A DNA stretch of 64,000 nucleotides, taken from positions 124,001-188,000 of the forward strand of contig NZ_AUGX01000010.1 in assembly GCF_000422885.1 (NCBI RefSeq), in the 5' to 3' direction. The stretch comes from Ottowia thiooxydans DSM 14619 (lineage in GTDB: Bacteria > Pseudomonadota > Gammaproteobacteria > Burkholderiales > Burkholderiaceae_C). The position numbers and the translations under genes were made by a program. Within the stretch, counting starts at the first letter, position 1. Every line of letters starts with the position of its first letter. The notes under the pieces are model-generated. The model saw only the letters and a list, made by a program, of their open reading frames with translations, was not told where the DNA came from and searched no databases. This document shows, piece after piece, positions 34,664-45,706 of this stretch.

Positions 34664-37081
34664 GTGATCATCTACCAAGCCAGCAAGAAAGAGTTTCTTC
34701 ACCACACACTCCGTGAAGACATTGAGGAGATCATGCTTCGCCATGTCCGTCACGCGGGCGTCACTGGCGGTAGTGAGAGCGAAGTGCGTTCGTGGCGAAG
34801 CTCGCTGTTTGAGATGGCCAAGGTACTGCAGGATGAGGAGATCCCAGAAGATGCAGGCATCGCTATTGAGTATCAGCTACCTCGCAGCTCGCAACGCATC
34901 GACTTCATGATCACGGGCGAAGACGAAGAAGGATCCCCCAAAGCGGTGATTGTTGAGCTAAAGCAGTGGTCCACCTCTCGTTACAGCACAAAAGACGGGG
35001 TCGTCTGGGCAAGACGCGGTGGTCGCAGTGCAGAGACCGAAGGCGCCCACCCTTGTTATCAGGCTTGGTCGTATGCGGCACGGCTTGAAGACCTCAACGC
35101 TGCCGTGCAGGACAAAGGCATTCATCTTCAGCCCTGTGCCTACCTACACAACCATCCTCGCGACGGTCAAATCGACCACCCGCTCTACGAGCCGCATATT
35201 CAGCGAGCCCCTTTGTTCCTGAAAAGCGATAAGGACAAGCTCAGCCGCTTCATAGCCAAGCACGTGCGCCGTGGCGATCGCTTGAAGTCGCTCTATGCCA
35301 TCGAGCACGGCCAAATCCAGCCATCGAAAAGCCTGATGGATTATGTGGCCAGCCTGATGCAGGGCAAGAGCGAGTTCGTGCTCATCGATCAGCAGAAAGT
35401 AGTTTACGAATCCATTCTGCAGATCGAGAAACAGTCGCAAGAAAAAAAGCAGGTATTGATCATTCAAGGCGGCCCGGGTACAGGAAAGTCGGTCCTTGCC
35501 ATCAACCTGCTGGCAGCGCTTATCAATCGAAAACGCAACGTGCGTTACGTCACAAAGAACCGCGCTCCCCGAGACGTCTTCCAAGCCAAGCTAACCGGCA
35601 CCTTTACCAAAACTCGACTCGGAAACCTTTTCAGTGGTTCTGGCTCTTTCACCGAAGACGAAGCTAACACTCACGATGTCTTATTGGTAGACGAAGCACA
35701 CCGACTCAACGAGAAAAGCGGCCTTTACCGCAATCTGGGGCAGAACCAGGTTCTAGAGATCATCCGATCAGCAAGATGCTCAGTCTTCTTCACCGACGAT
35801 GATCAACGAGTCACGATCTTCGATATTGGCCACACTGAAGAACTAAGACGACATGCCAGAGCCTTAGGCGCCGAAATCACTGAGCTGGAGTTGACATCAC
35901 AATTCCGGTGCAACGGCTCCGACGGCTACCTCGCTTGGCTGGACGACACTTTGGCAATTCGGCCCACGGCCAATCAATTGCTTGATCCTACTGAGTACGA
36001 TTTTCGTGTGTTCGATGATCCGACCGAGATGCACGACCTCATCGCAGCAAAGAACCAAGCGAACAACAGATCTCGAGTCGTCGCTGGCTATTGCTGGCCC
36101 TGGCCCAGCAGTAAAGACCCCGAGGCATGGGACATTCAACTCCCCGCACTTGGGTATCAGAAACGCTGGAATCTCAACACAGACGGCAGCCTTTGGATCA
36201 TCAAGCCAGGATCTATCCAGGAGGTAGGCTGCATTCATACCTGCCAGGGTCTTGAGCTGGACTATGTTGGCGTGATCATCGGCGACGACTTGGTCTACCA
36301 TGGTGGTCAGATCGTCACAGATGCTACCCAGCGGGCGTCCTCCGACCAGTCCGTGCGGGGGCTCAAGAAGATGATCCGAGAAGACCCCAAGCGTGCCCGG
36401 GAACTGGCAGACCTCATCGTCAAGAACACCTACCGCACCTTGATGACCCGAGGGATGAAAGGCTGCTACGTATATTGCACGGATAAGGCGCTAGCTGAGT
36501 ATCTGCGCAGCAGGGTCCGTTCCACTAAGAATCTGGCACCAGTATTGGCGAAGCATGACGCCAGTACCAACGTCATACCTCTAAGACGAGTCATGGAACC
36601 TGAACGTCAAAACAACAGAGCAGCGCTCCCACTTATCGACATCAAGATGGCGGCCGGCGTATTTTCGGAATCTCAAGCACTCGACAGCACTGCTGTTGAA
36701 TGGGTAGAAGCGCCAGCCTGGATTTCTCCGCAACCGGGCCTCTTCGTCGCGCAAGTAATTGGTGAGTCGATGAGCCGCCGTATTCCGAATGGATCGTGGT
36801 GCTTGTTCCGCGCGAATCCCAGCGGTACGCGTCAAGGCAAAGTCGTGGTTGCCCAACATCGCAGTATTGACGACTCCGAAACCGGCGGGAAATACACAGT
36901 TAAGGTCTACTCCAGCGAGAAGACGGTCGACCCTGATGGTACCTGGCAACACGAGCGAGTAGTCTTACGTCCGGACTCATTGCAGCCGGGTTATGAGCCG
37001 ATCGTGATCACACGTGGGGACGTAGACGATGAATTCATGATCGTGGCGGAGATGTTGACAGTTCTTGAAAACGAATCATAA
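34664..37081 (+). CDS. PD-(D/E)XK-like nuclease / DUF2075 helicase / S24 peptidase fusion
   Basis: An 805-residue protein starting at a GTG. Residues ~70-110 hold a nuclease-like core: RIDFMITG then AVIVELKQW, i.e. D...E-x-K. Residues ~265-620 are a DUF2075 (Schlafen-group) superfamily 1 helicase: Walker A GGPGTGKS (~268), Walker B LLVDEAHR (~341), TSQFRCNG and HTCQGLELDYVG. Residues ~690-800 look like a LexA/UmuD peptidase: VIGESMSRRIPNG with the Ser, GKVVVAQ, and a possible Lys in YTVKVY (~746). It is paired with a MazG-like enzyme next to guaA. I infer phage or plasmid defence; this is not shown by the sequence. Confidence 0.88.
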   Translation: MIIYQASKKEFLHHTLREDIEEIMLRHVRHAGVTGGSESEVRSWRSSLFEMAKVLQDEEIPEDAGIAIEYQLPRSSQRIDFMITGEDEEGSPKAVIVELKQWSTSRYSTKDGVVWARRGGRSAETEGAHPCYQAWSYAARLEDLNAAVQDKGIHLQPCAYLHNHPRDGQIDHPLYEPHIQRAPLFLKSDKDKLSRFIAKHVRRGDRLKSLYAIEHGQIQPSKSLMDYVASLMQGKSEFVLIDQQKVVYESILQIEKQSQEKKQVLIIQGGPGTGKSVLAINLLAALINRKRNVRYVTKNRAPRDVFQAKLTGTFTKTRLGNLFSGSGSFTEDEANTHDVLLVDEAHRLNEKSGLYRNLGQNQVLEIIRSARCSVFFTDDDQRVTIFDIGHTEELRRHARALGAEITELELTSQFRCNGSDGYLAWLDDTLAIRPTANQLLDPTEYDFRVFDDPTEMHDLIAAKNQANNRSRVVAGYCWPWPSSKDPEAWDIQLPALGYQKRWNLNTDGSLWIIKPGSIQEVGCIHTCQGLELDYVGVIIGDDLVYHGGQIVTDATQRASSDQSVRGLKKMIREDPKRARELADLIVKNTYRTLMTRGMKGCYVYCTDKALAEYLRSRVRSTKNLAPVLAKHDASTNVIPLRRVMEPERQNNRAALPLIDIKMAAGVFSESQALDSTAVEWVEAPAWISPQPGLFVAQVIGESMSRRIPNGSWCLFRANPSGTRQGKVVVAQHRSIDDSETGGKYTVKVYSSEKTVDPDGTWQHERVVLRPDSLQPGYEPIVITRGDVDDEFMIVAEMLTVLENES

Positions 37082-37529
37082 CGGCCACTTTTTTGGGCTT
37101 TCGGCAGACCGTTTCTGGCCCTCAAGTGGTGGGCGGCCTGAGAATTCGTCTGCACTCTTCTCGCCTCCAGCGCGCCGTCAACTCACATCACCCCAGAGAG
37201 GGGCTCTGGAACCGCTTGCTCACTCCGGTTCCGGATTTTTCGGGCGTCAAGACAACTGATTTCTCAGTTTGGCGAGAGTTATATGGATTTTCATCTGATT
37301 GGGTTGGAGACAGGTTGCAGCGAGCAAGCTCGCCCCTCACCCCCAGCCCTCTCCCACCCGTGGGAGAGGGGGCAAAACCACCCGTATCGTTCCGAGGCGC
37401 AAGCCGGCTGAACATTGAGCAGCTTCAGTCTCTCCCGCATGCGGGGAGAAAAACCGAACCCAGCTCTGACGTCACTTCTTTGAAGCTAAGTCAGATAACT
37501 TGTCACCCGGAGCCCCGAAGAGCTCGAAC
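37082..37529. repeat. Gene-free stretch with two inverted repeats between helicase and guaA
   Basis: CCCTCTCCCAC (37347-37357) pairs perfectly with GTGGGAGAGGG (37360-37370), preceded by CCCCTCACCCCCAG, a style of intergenic repeat frequent in many proteobacteria. A second stem, CTCCCGC-AT-GCGGGGAG, lies at 37432-37448. Either could end transcription from both sides. I find no tRNA and no integrase here. Confidence 0.6.
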
Positions 37530-39146
37530 TCACTCCCACTCAATCGTCGCTGGCGGCTTGCTGCTGACATCGTAGGTCACGCGGTTGATGCCGCGCACTT
37601 CATTGATGATGCGGCTGCTGACTTTCTTGAGCAGGCTGTATGGGAGTTCCGCCCAGTCTGCCGTCATGAAGTCGCTGGTTTGCACTGCACGCAGAGCGAC
37701 GACATAGTCGTAAGTACGGCCATCGCCCATCACGCCCACGCTCTTCACTGGCAGGAAAACCGTGAAGGCCTGACTGGTTAAGTCATACCAGCTTTTACCG
37801 GTGCCCTTGTCAACGTGTGAGCGCAGTTCTTCAATGAAGATGGCATCCGCCCGGCGAAGCAGATCGGCATACTCTTTCTTGACTTCACCAAGAATACGCA
37901 CGCCAAGACCCGGGCCGGGGAATGGATGACGGTAGACCATGTCATGCGGCAGGCCGAGGGCCACGCCCAGTTCGCGGACTTCGTCTTTGAATAGATCGCG
38001 CAAAGGCTCCAGCAGTTTCAAGCCCAGTTGCTCTGGCAAACCGCCCACGTTGTGGTGGCTCTTGATGGTGACAGCCTTCTTGCTCTTGGCGCCACCAGAC
38101 TCAATGACGTCTGGATAGATGGTGCCTTGGGCCAGGAAGGTGGCGCCCTTGTTGCCTTGGCCGTTGGCTTTGAGCTTTTCAGCTTCCGCCTTGAACACGT
38201 CCACAAACAGGCGGCCGATGACTTTCCGCTTTTTCTCTGGATCAGTGACCCCGGCCAACTCGCCCAGGAACAGATCGCTCGCATCTACACGGATGACCTT
38301 GGCGTGCAGCTTGCCAGCGAACATTTCCATGACCATATCGCCTTCGTTCAAGCGAAGCAGACCATGATCAACGAACACGCAGGTGAGCTGATCACCAATG
38401 GCGCGGTGAATGAGCGCTGCGGCTACCGAAGAATCAACCCCGCCGGACAGGCCGAGGATGACTTCTTCATTGCCCACTTGCTGACGGATGGATTCCACTG
38501 CCTCAGCGATGTGGTCGCGCATGACCCAATCTGGGCGTGTACCGCAGATGTCCAGTACAAACCGATCCAGCAACGCCTTGCCTTGTAGGGTGTGCGTGAC
38601 TTCCGGGTGAAACTGAACGCCATAGAAGCGGCGCTCTTCATCCGCCATGCCAGCAATGGGGCATGAATCTGTACTGGCCATGAGCTTGAAGCCCGCGGGT
38701 AGCTCAGTGACTTTGTCACCGTGGCTCATCCAGACCTTGAGCATGCCATGGCCTTCAGGCGTATGGAAATCCTCAATGCCTTTCAGCAACTCAGTGTGGC
38801 CACGGGCACGCACTTCGGCATAGCCGAATTCGCGTGTGCTCCCGCCTTCAACCTTGCCGCCCAACTGCTGCGCCATGGTTTGCATGCCGTAGCAAATGCC
38901 CAGAACGGGGATTCCCAAGCCAAATACGGACTCAGGCGCTTTATCGTCTACTTCGTACACGCTGGCGTGGCTGCCGGAGAGGATGACGCCTTTCAGGCTT
39001 CCATCCGCGGCGTAGGCGCGCACCCAGTCATCATTGACGTCGCAAGGGTGCACTTCGCAGTACACGTTGGCTTCCCGCACGCGGCGGGCGATGAGCTGGG
39101 TGACCTGTGAGCCGAAATCGAGGATCAGTATTTTTTGATGTTGCAT
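37530..39146 (-). CDS. guaA: GMP synthase (glutamine-hydrolysing)
   Basis: A 538-residue enzyme converting XMP to GMP using glutamine. The N-terminal class I amidotransferase has [11 protein letters not shown] with the nucleophilic Cys and FHPEVTHT with the His. The ATP-pyrophosphatase part has [19 protein letters not shown]. The C-terminus ends with the family's conserved [11 protein letters not shown]. It is 12 bp after guaB and probably co-transcribed. Its 3' end borders the accessory region; guaA 3' ends are known insertion sites for mobile islands in several bacteria. Confidence 0.98.
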   Translation of the reverse strand: MQHQKILILDFGSQVTQLIARRVREANVYCEVHPCDVNDDWVRAYAADGSLKGVILSGSHASVYEVDDKAPESVFGLGIPVLGICYGMQTMAQQLGGKVEGGSTREFGYAEVRARGHTELLKGIEDFHTPEGHGMLKVWMSHGDKVTELPAGFKLMASTDSCPIAGMADEERRFYGVQFHPEVTHTLQGKALLDRFVLDICGTRPDWVMRDHIAEAVESIRQQVGNEEVILGLSGGVDSSVAAALIHRAIGDQLTCVFVDHGLLRLNEGDMVMEMFAGKLHAKVIRVDASDLFLGELAGVTDPEKKRKVIGRLFVDVFKAEAEKLKANGQGNKGATFLAQGTIYPDVIESGGAKSKKAVTIKSHHNVGGLPEQLGLKLLEPLRDLFKDEVRELGVALGLPHDMVYRHPFPGPGLGVRILGEVKKEYADLLRRADAIFIEELRSHVDKGTGKSWYDLTSQAFTVFLPVKSVGVMGDGRTYDYVVALRAVQTSDFMTADWAELPYSLLKKVSSRIINEVRGINRVTYDVSSKPPATIEWE

Positions 39147-39158
39147 GGTGCCGCTGCT

Positions 39159-40724
<1,566 letters not shown>

Positions 40725-40779
40725 TCACCATCTTTCCGGCCCCTGAAAGATGATGAACACGTTCTCAGTACCCGTATCA

Positions 40780-41298
40780 ATGAATTTCGCCAGAATCTTT
40801 ACCGTTTGCATGCTTCTGATAGCGGCCAGCACCGCTTCCGCCCAATACCAATGGGTTGATAAGGATGGCCGCAAGATCTACAGCGACCGCGCTCCACCTG
40901 CGGATGTTCCTCAAAAAAGCATCCTGAAAGAGCCCCGAGGCGCCAGCAGAACCGCTCCGCGGGCTGCTCCAGAGTCCGCCGCCAGCAGCACAGCCCCATC
41001 TGCGCCGGCTACCGCCCCTGCGGCCAGCCCTGCCCCCAGCGGCACTGATAAAGCACTGGAAGAAAAGAAAAAGCAGGCTGAAGCCGCAGAAGCTGCGAAG
41101 AAAAAAGAAGAAGAGCAGAAAGTCACAGCTCAGCGAGCCGAAAACTGCAAGCGGGCCCTGGCCGCCAAAGCAGGTCTGGATTCCGGTATACGCATCGCAC
41201 GCACCAATGACAAGGGTGAGCGGGAGTTTCTGGATGACGCCGCACGCGCCGCAGAGCAGCAGCGCACGCAAGCTGTCATTCAAGCAGACTGCAAATAG
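40780..41298 (+). CDS. DUF4124-domain exported protein
   Basis: About 172 residues. A signal peptide (MNFARIFTVCMLLIAASTAS) is followed by AQYQWVDKDGRKIYSDRAPP, the DUF4124 motif found at the start of many exported betaproteobacterial proteins. Then comes an Ala/Pro/Ser-rich linker and a lysine/alanine/glutamate coiled-coil-like part (KALEEKKKQAEAAEAAKKKE). Starts at 40750 and 40753 are also possible. The function of DUF4124 is not settled; a cell-wall or scaffold role is often assumed. Confidence 0.85.
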   Translation: MNFARIFTVCMLLIAASTASAQYQWVDKDGRKIYSDRAPPADVPQKSILKEPRGASRTAPRAAPESAASSTAPSAPATAPAASPAPSGTDKALEEKKKQAEAAEAAKKKEEEQKVTAQRAENCKRALAAKAGLDSGIRIARTNDKGEREFLDDAARAAEQQRTQAVIQADCK

Positions 41299-41358
41299 GC
41301 GTGATTGCCGGGTTACTCTCCGGTCAGTGCCCAGATCAACCCCGGATGCCCCCCAGGA

Positions 41359-41703
41359 TTAGTACCCAGATTTAGCGCCCGCTCTGCGTTGTGCGAACAG
41401 GCCAGCGCCGCGGGCACCTTGCTTGCTGAAGCGTTCGCGCCGGGCTACCTTGGGGTCTACGGTCAACCCACGCCAAATTTCCACTCTGTCGTCATCCTGC
41501 AAAGGCTGATCAAGCGGCGCCTTGCGGCCCCATACTCCCGCGCCTGAAGGCTCCAGCACCGCTTCAGGAAAGCGCGCACGCCAGCCACTGGCATCTATGG
41601 CGTCTTGCACCGTGCTCCCCAACGGCAATGTCAGCACGGTTTCCCATAGCTGCCGCGGTGCTGGCGCGTAGATTACGGTGACTGAGAGGACCTTGGCGTT
41701 CAC
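41359..41703 (-). CDS. rnfH: RnfH/RatB family ubiquitin-like protein
   Basis: A 114-residue beta-grasp protein: VTVIYAPAPRQLWETVLTL, then GSTVQDAIDASGW and GRKAPLDQPLQDDDRVEIWR, the typical RnfH pattern, with a basic C-terminal extension. The name comes from some rnf clusters but the role is not defined. Its ATG overlaps the ratA stop by 4 bp, as in the conserved ratA-ratB pair next to smpB. Confidence 0.93.
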   Translation of the reverse strand: MNAKVLSVTVIYAPAPRQLWETVLTLPLGSTVQDAIDASGWRARFPEAVLEPSGAGVWGRKAPLDQPLQDDDRVEIWRGLTVDPKVARRERFSKQGARGAGLFAQRRAGAKSGY

Positions 41704-42146
41704 GCTTTGCCGTACACCTGATCAGCGCGTTCAACAAAGGCATCGACCATGCTGGCGGCGATTTTGTCGAACACGGGGCCGACCAATTTGGCCAGCAAGG
41801 TGCTCGAAAAGCCATAGTCCATAGACAAATCGATCTTGCAGGCACGCTGGCTGCCATCTCCCACGGGGGTGAACTTCCACACGCCTTCGAGCTTGGAGAA
41901 AGGCCCTTTTATCAAATGCAGGCGCACTTCGCGCCCCGGGATATGCTCGTTGCGGGTGGTAAAGCTCTGCTGTATGCCCTTGAAGGATAGGCCAACCTCT
42001 GCCTGCATGCCCGCCTCGTCTTGCGAGAGAACACGGGCGTAGTTGCACCAGGGCAGGAACTCGGGATAGCGCGCCACATCGGTCACGAGGGCGAACATTT
42101 CTTCCGGGCTGTACCAGATCAGGACTGATTTGCTGACAGTTTTCAT
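41700..42146 (-). CDS. ratA: RatA-family START-domain protein (Coq10-like)
   Basis: A 148-residue START/SRPBCC-fold protein: MKTVSKSVLIWYSPEEMFAL, DVARYPEFLPWCNYARVLS and a final helix SMVDAFVERADQVYGKA. Homologues include Coq10, a ubiquinone-binding protein; the E. coli member was also described as a ribosome-association toxin, a label I treat with caution. I start at 42146. It is divergent from smpB, a widely conserved arrangement. Confidence 0.93.
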   Translation of the reverse strand: MKTVSKSVLIWYSPEEMFALVTDVARYPEFLPWCNYARVLSQDEAGMQAEVGLSFKGIQQSFTTRNEHIPGREVRLHLIKGPFSKLEGVWKFTPVGDGSQRACKIDLSMDYGFSSTLLAKLVGPVFDKIAASMVDAFVERADQVYGKA

Positions 42147-42261
42147 AGAATGCACGTTTCGCCTTCGATTTTAAGAGGCTCCGCTGCGAGATTGGTGTGA
42201 AAGCAGCTGCTTCACACCAAATCACTTGCGGCAGGCGGGCATCGCCCCCATATTCTTTCCC

Positions 42262-42741
42262 ATGGCCACTAAATCTCCTGCATCCAAATCACCTGTCATC
42301 GCCCAGAACAAAAAGGCCGCTTTCAATTACTTTTTTGAAGAGCGCTTCGAGGCCGGGATGGTGCTCGAAGGCTGGGAGGTCAAATCCCTGCGCGCGGGTA
42401 AAGTGCAACTTCCTGACGGCTACGTTGTGATCCGCAATGGAGAGTTGTTCGTGGTTGGCTGCCAGATTAACCCTCTGGGCACGGCTTCCACTCATGTCCG
42501 CCCGGATGCTGTTCGCACAAAAAAGCTGCTTCTCAAGAAGGAGGAAATCCGCCGCTTGATCGGGAAAGTGGAGCAGAAAGGTTACACCCTTGTACCGCTC
42601 AATTTGCACTGGTCGAATGGCAAGGTGAAATGCGAAATTGCCTTGGCCAAGGGTAAGGCGGAGCACGATAAGCGCGACACCATCAAAGACCGCGAGGGCA
42701 AACGAGAGGTGGAACGCGCCATGAAGAGCGTTAACCGGTAA
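42262..42741 (+). CDS. smpB: SsrA-binding protein SmpB
   Basis: A 159-residue tmRNA partner that brings tmRNA to stalled ribosomes. Core text: [35 protein letters not shown] and [18 protein letters not shown], with the basic C-terminal tail [19 protein letters not shown] that folds in the mRNA channel. I use the ATG at 42262. It is divergent from ratA-rnfH. Confidence 0.98.
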   Translation: MATKSPASKSPVIAQNKKAAFNYFFEERFEAGMVLEGWEVKSLRAGKVQLPDGYVVIRNGELFVVGCQINPLGTASTHVRPDAVRTKKLLLKKEEIRRLIGKVEQKGYTLVPLNLHWSNGKVKCEIALAKGKAEHDKRDTIKDREGKREVERAMKSVNR

Positions 42742-42780
42742 ATCTTCAACGCAGGCTCCGTGTCGGGTTAGACCGGAAGC

Positions 42781-43764
42781 TTAGCCTGAGGCGTTTCGGC
42801 CACGCTGAAACAGCCTCACCAGGCCTAGCCACTGCTGGGCCCAGAAACCCCGCCCGTAGTCTCGACCACTTTCGACCTGGTCCTGTATCCCCGTGGGCTG
42901 GAGGCCACCCTTCCATTCAGCGCTCTTAAAGAGCATGTCCCAGCAAGAAAACAGGATGCCAAAGTTGGCTCCATAGGGGTGGCTGGTGGTAATTCCTGGT
43001 TCATGGCCCAAAGTTACCTCGTGATGGCGGCGATGAAAGCGTGGGCTCACCGCGATTCGCTCCACCCAATTGGGCCAGCGCCAGCGCAAATTGGCGTGTT
43101 GCAAACTCTCAAATAGCTGAGAAAGCGCCACCAGGGCCACAAACTGCGAAGGCCCCACGCCGACGAGCAGGGCGACGGTCACGAAAACCATGTCTACGAT
43201 CACCGAATCCAGCAGGTGATTCCGATTGTCCGTCCACATGGTCATCTGGCGCTGGCTATGGTGTACTGAGTGCAGTTGCCACCACCAGTGAAACTGGTGT
43301 TGAAAGCGGTGTACCCAGTAGCCCAGGGCATCAAACACCACCAGATAAAGCAGAAAGCTCACCCAGGCGATATCTGTCACGCCGGGCCAGAGTTGATCGA
43401 TTTGCAGCGTCGGCAAGCCCTTGGCGCGTAAAAACCCAAAGAACTGAGTTGCCCACTCGTCAAAAGTAAAGAACATCGCGAGCTTGAAAAGCCCTAGGCG
43501 GTGCAGCAAGGTGTAGATCACATCAACCCGAATGGCGTGGCGATCTGTGACCGCTTCCACCGGCCAAAGACGCTGTGCGGGGCCTATGACCAAGACCATC
43601 ACCACGATCTGAAGCAGGCCCACCACCAGCCAGCCGGTCGCTGTGTAGCCGTCTTCCAGCAGATTGCCTGCACCCACGGCGAATGCCACAGGCTGCACAA
43701 AACCCTCAAACAGCCACTGCTGGACAGTGGCGAAGATGTTGCTAAACCAATCCATCAGTCGCAT
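42781..43764 (-). CDS. Sterol desaturase / fatty-acid hydroxylase family membrane protein
   Basis: A 327-residue membrane protein with the di-iron histidine clusters of this superfamily: WVHRFQHQFHWWWQLHSVHH (HxxxH and HxxHH) and RFHRRHHEVTLGHE. Four or so membrane spans surround them. Such enzymes hydroxylate or desaturate lipids using O2. The substrate is unknown. A later ATG at 43755 is also plausible. It lies 9 bp after the deacetylase gene and may share its transcript. Confidence 0.92.
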   Translation of the reverse strand: MRLMDWFSNIFATVQQWLFEGFVQPVAFAVGAGNLLEDGYTATGWLVVGLLQIVVMVLVIGPAQRLWPVEAVTDRHAIRVDVIYTLLHRLGLFKLAMFFTFDEWATQFFGFLRAKGLPTLQIDQLWPGVTDIAWVSFLLYLVVFDALGYWVHRFQHQFHWWWQLHSVHHSQRQMTMWTDNRNHLLDSVIVDMVFVTVALLVGVGPSQFVALVALSQLFESLQHANLRWRWPNWVERIAVSPRFHRRHHEVTLGHEPGITTSHPYGANFGILFSCWDMLFKSAEWKGGLQPTGIQDQVESGRDYGRGFWAQQWLGLVRLFQRGRNASG

Positions 43765-43773
43765 TTTCCAGGC

Positions 43774-44589
43774 TTAAGGATGAGACGCAATCCAGGCTTT
43801 GAAGTCTGGGTGCTCGCGTAAGGTGGCAAAGCAAAACCCTTTGCTCTTCAAACCCATGATCAAGGGCTCCAATACGGTGGGTGCCCAAGGGTCACGGCGT
43901 GACCAGATGCCCAGATGAGCCAGCAAAATGTCGCCTTCACGGATATTTCCCAAGGCGTTTTTCAGCAAGACCGCATTGGGATACTGCTCGCTGGAGAGTT
44001 CATCACCCAAAAAACCTGCTGGCGACCACCCTGCGTGCTTGTAGCCACACTGCTGAGCTGCTTGCAGCAACGCCGGTGAAGTCTTGCCGCCCGGCGCGCG
44101 GAAGATGGGAAGCGCCTTTTTGCCTGTGATGTTGGACAAACGGTTGGCGGCCAAGGAAATGCTTTCGCAGTACTGGTTTGCACTCCAGGTCATGTTGCGG
44201 CCGGCTTGCGGGCCTGCAGAAGGTCGAACCTGAAAGCGCACCGGTTTACCGGCCACATCACCCCGCCAATAGTCATGCTCCCAGGTGTGAGAGGCAAACT
44301 CATGGCCTTCTGCCGCCCGGGCCTTCCACCACGGCGCCCAATGCTCCCCCAGACTCCCGTCGCCCTCTTTGGTGCGTTCGTTTGCCCCAAAGAAGGTGAC
44401 CTTGACGCCTTGGCGCTTCAGCACCTCAGCGATCAGGGGCGCAACCTCCATGTGGCCGGTATCGAAGGTCAGGTAAACGGGTTTGCAGGCGGGCGTTGGG
44501 GGCGTTTGCGCAGCGACCCCGGCACACGCCGAAAATGCGGCAATGAAGACCTTAATGGCGCGCCACATGATCCAGTGTCCAAACGCCAT
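43774..44589 (-). CDS. Polysaccharide deacetylase-like exported protein, variant metal site
   Basis: A 271-residue exported protein of the NodB fold. Motif 1 reads YLTFDTGHME, where most members have TFDDG; the catalytic-base Asp remains but the second, metal-binding Asp is Thr. Motif 2 is EFASHTWEHDYW, with both metal histidines. IFRAPGGKT is motif 3. The signal peptide could begin at 44589 or, more neatly, at 44568 (MWRAIKVFIAAFSA). Its start overlaps the end of the beta-propeller gene, so they are co-transcribed. The target glycan is unknown. Confidence 0.85.
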   Translation of the reverse strand: MAFGHWIMWRAIKVFIAAFSACAGVAAQTPPTPACKPVYLTFDTGHMEVAPLIAEVLKRQGVKVTFFGANERTKEGDGSLGEHWAPWWKARAAEGHEFASHTWEHDYWRGDVAGKPVRFQVRPSAGPQAGRNMTWSANQYCESISLAANRLSNITGKKALPIFRAPGGKTSPALLQAAQQCGYKHAGWSPAGFLGDELSSEQYPNAVLLKNALGNIREGDILLAHLGIWSRRDPWAPTVLEPLIMGLKSKGFCFATLREHPDFKAWIASHP

Positions 44590-45706
44590 GAGGAGATTTT
44601 CCTACCGGCACCTGACGCACCACTTTTTGCGACGCCACGTCAATGACAGTCAGCTTTTTAGCCCACCGTGAAGCGACCATGATGAACTTGCCGTCGGAGG
44701 AAATATCCATGCAATCTGGGCCGGAGGGCGCAGGAAACGTGGCGTCCACGGTGAAGGTCAGGTAGTTGATGCGGCTGATGGTGTTGGCCACGCGGTTGCT
44801 CACGTAGACGTGTTTGCCATCGCCCGCAGAGCGGAAGGCGTGAGCGCCCTTGCCCGTCAGGATTTTGCGCACTAGCACAGGGGGTTTTCCGCCCGCCACG
44901 TCATACACCTCTACGCCGTCACTTCCGGTCAGGCCCAGCAGCAAGGTCTTGTCGTCAGGGGTGACATACACGTCTGCTGGCATAGGGCCTGTCTTCACCC
45001 GGGATGTGAGTGTTTGGGTGGCCAAATTGATCGCCACAAGCTCATCGCTGTCTTGCATGCTGGCCCAGATAGTGGTGCTTTTGCTGTCGATCCAGAGATG
45101 GCTGGGGGTTTTGCTGGTGGGAATGCGTTTGACCAGGGTGGGGTTGGTGCCATCCCAGCGGTAGATATCTATGTGGTTCAGCCGGTTGGCGGCGGTCACA
45201 AACCACTTCATGTCCGGGGAAAAACGCAGATGATACGGATCCAGAATGCCGCGCAGGGTACGTTGTTCTTCACCCGTGCGTGGATCGATGAACGTCAGCG
45301 AATCAGCGCCCGCATTGGCCACAATGACGGACTTCTCATCGGGGGTGAGGTAGAGATGGTGGGGCTCCCTGCCTGTGGGAATGCGCTTGATTTCAGTCCA
45401 GGTGGCCTGATCGATAACGCTCACGTTCCCATCCAGTGAGTTGAGCACGAAGACCGGCGCACCCTTGCGACTGGTAGGCGCCGGACCTGGTGCGCCAGGC
45501 GGCGTGGAGGTTGGGCTAGTCCCCGCTTGGGCAGGCCTTTCGGCTTGACGCGCCGCACCTGAGGTGTTTGTTGGCCCCATGGCAAACTCCGGCCTCTGTG
45601 CAGTTGCAGGCGCTGCAGGACGCGACTGCTGGGCATGCAAGCCCAGCGCGCAAGTCATTAAGGCGCAAACCATCAAGATGCGGGGTAGAAGGCGGGAAGC
45701 TGTCAT
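44552..45706 (-). CDS. Exported YncE-like beta-propeller protein
   Basis: A 384-residue protein with a signal peptide (LMVCALMTCALGLHAQ), a Pro/Ala/Thr-rich linker to about residue 80, and then seven-bladed-type repeats: VFVLNSLDGNVSVIDQATW, KSVIVANAGADSLTFIDPR, KHVYVSNRVANTISRINYL, KFIMVASRWAKKLTVIDVA. Such propellers act as periplasmic binding or scaffold proteins. It is the first gene of a probable operon with the deacetylase and the desaturase-like protein, suggesting an envelope role. Confidence 0.88.
   Translation of the reverse strand: MTASRLLPRILMVCALMTCALGLHAQQSRPAAPATAQRPEFAMGPTNTSGAARQAERPAQAGTSPTSTPPGAPGPAPTSRKGAPVFVLNSLDGNVSVIDQATWTEIKRIPTGREPHHLYLTPDEKSVIVANAGADSLTFIDPRTGEEQRTLRGILDPYHLRFSPDMKWFVTAANRLNHIDIYRWDGTNPTLVKRIPTSKTPSHLWIDSKSTTIWASMQDSDELVAINLATQTLTSRVKTGPMPADVYVTPDDKTLLLGLTGSDGVEVYDVAGGKPPVLVRKILTGKGAHAFRSAGDGKHVYVSNRVANTISRINYLTFTVDATFPAPSGPDCMDISSDGKFIMVASRWAKKLTVIDVASQKVVRQVPVGKSPHGVWTLDHVARH

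Noticed and set aside
37200..37260. Possible tRNA-like stretch with GGTTCCGG between helicase and guaA
   Set aside because: No cloverleaf can be drawn; acceptor and anticodon stems do not pair.
37331..37449. Possible CRISPR from the repeated CTCTCCC pieces
   Set aside because: Only two dissimilar inverted stems, with no regularly spaced identical repeats.
41700..42146. RatA as a toxin of a toxin-antitoxin pair with RnfH/RatB
   Set aside because: The START fold and conserved smpB neighbourhood favour a Coq10-like ubiquinone role; no toxin-antitoxin logic is visible beyond the name.
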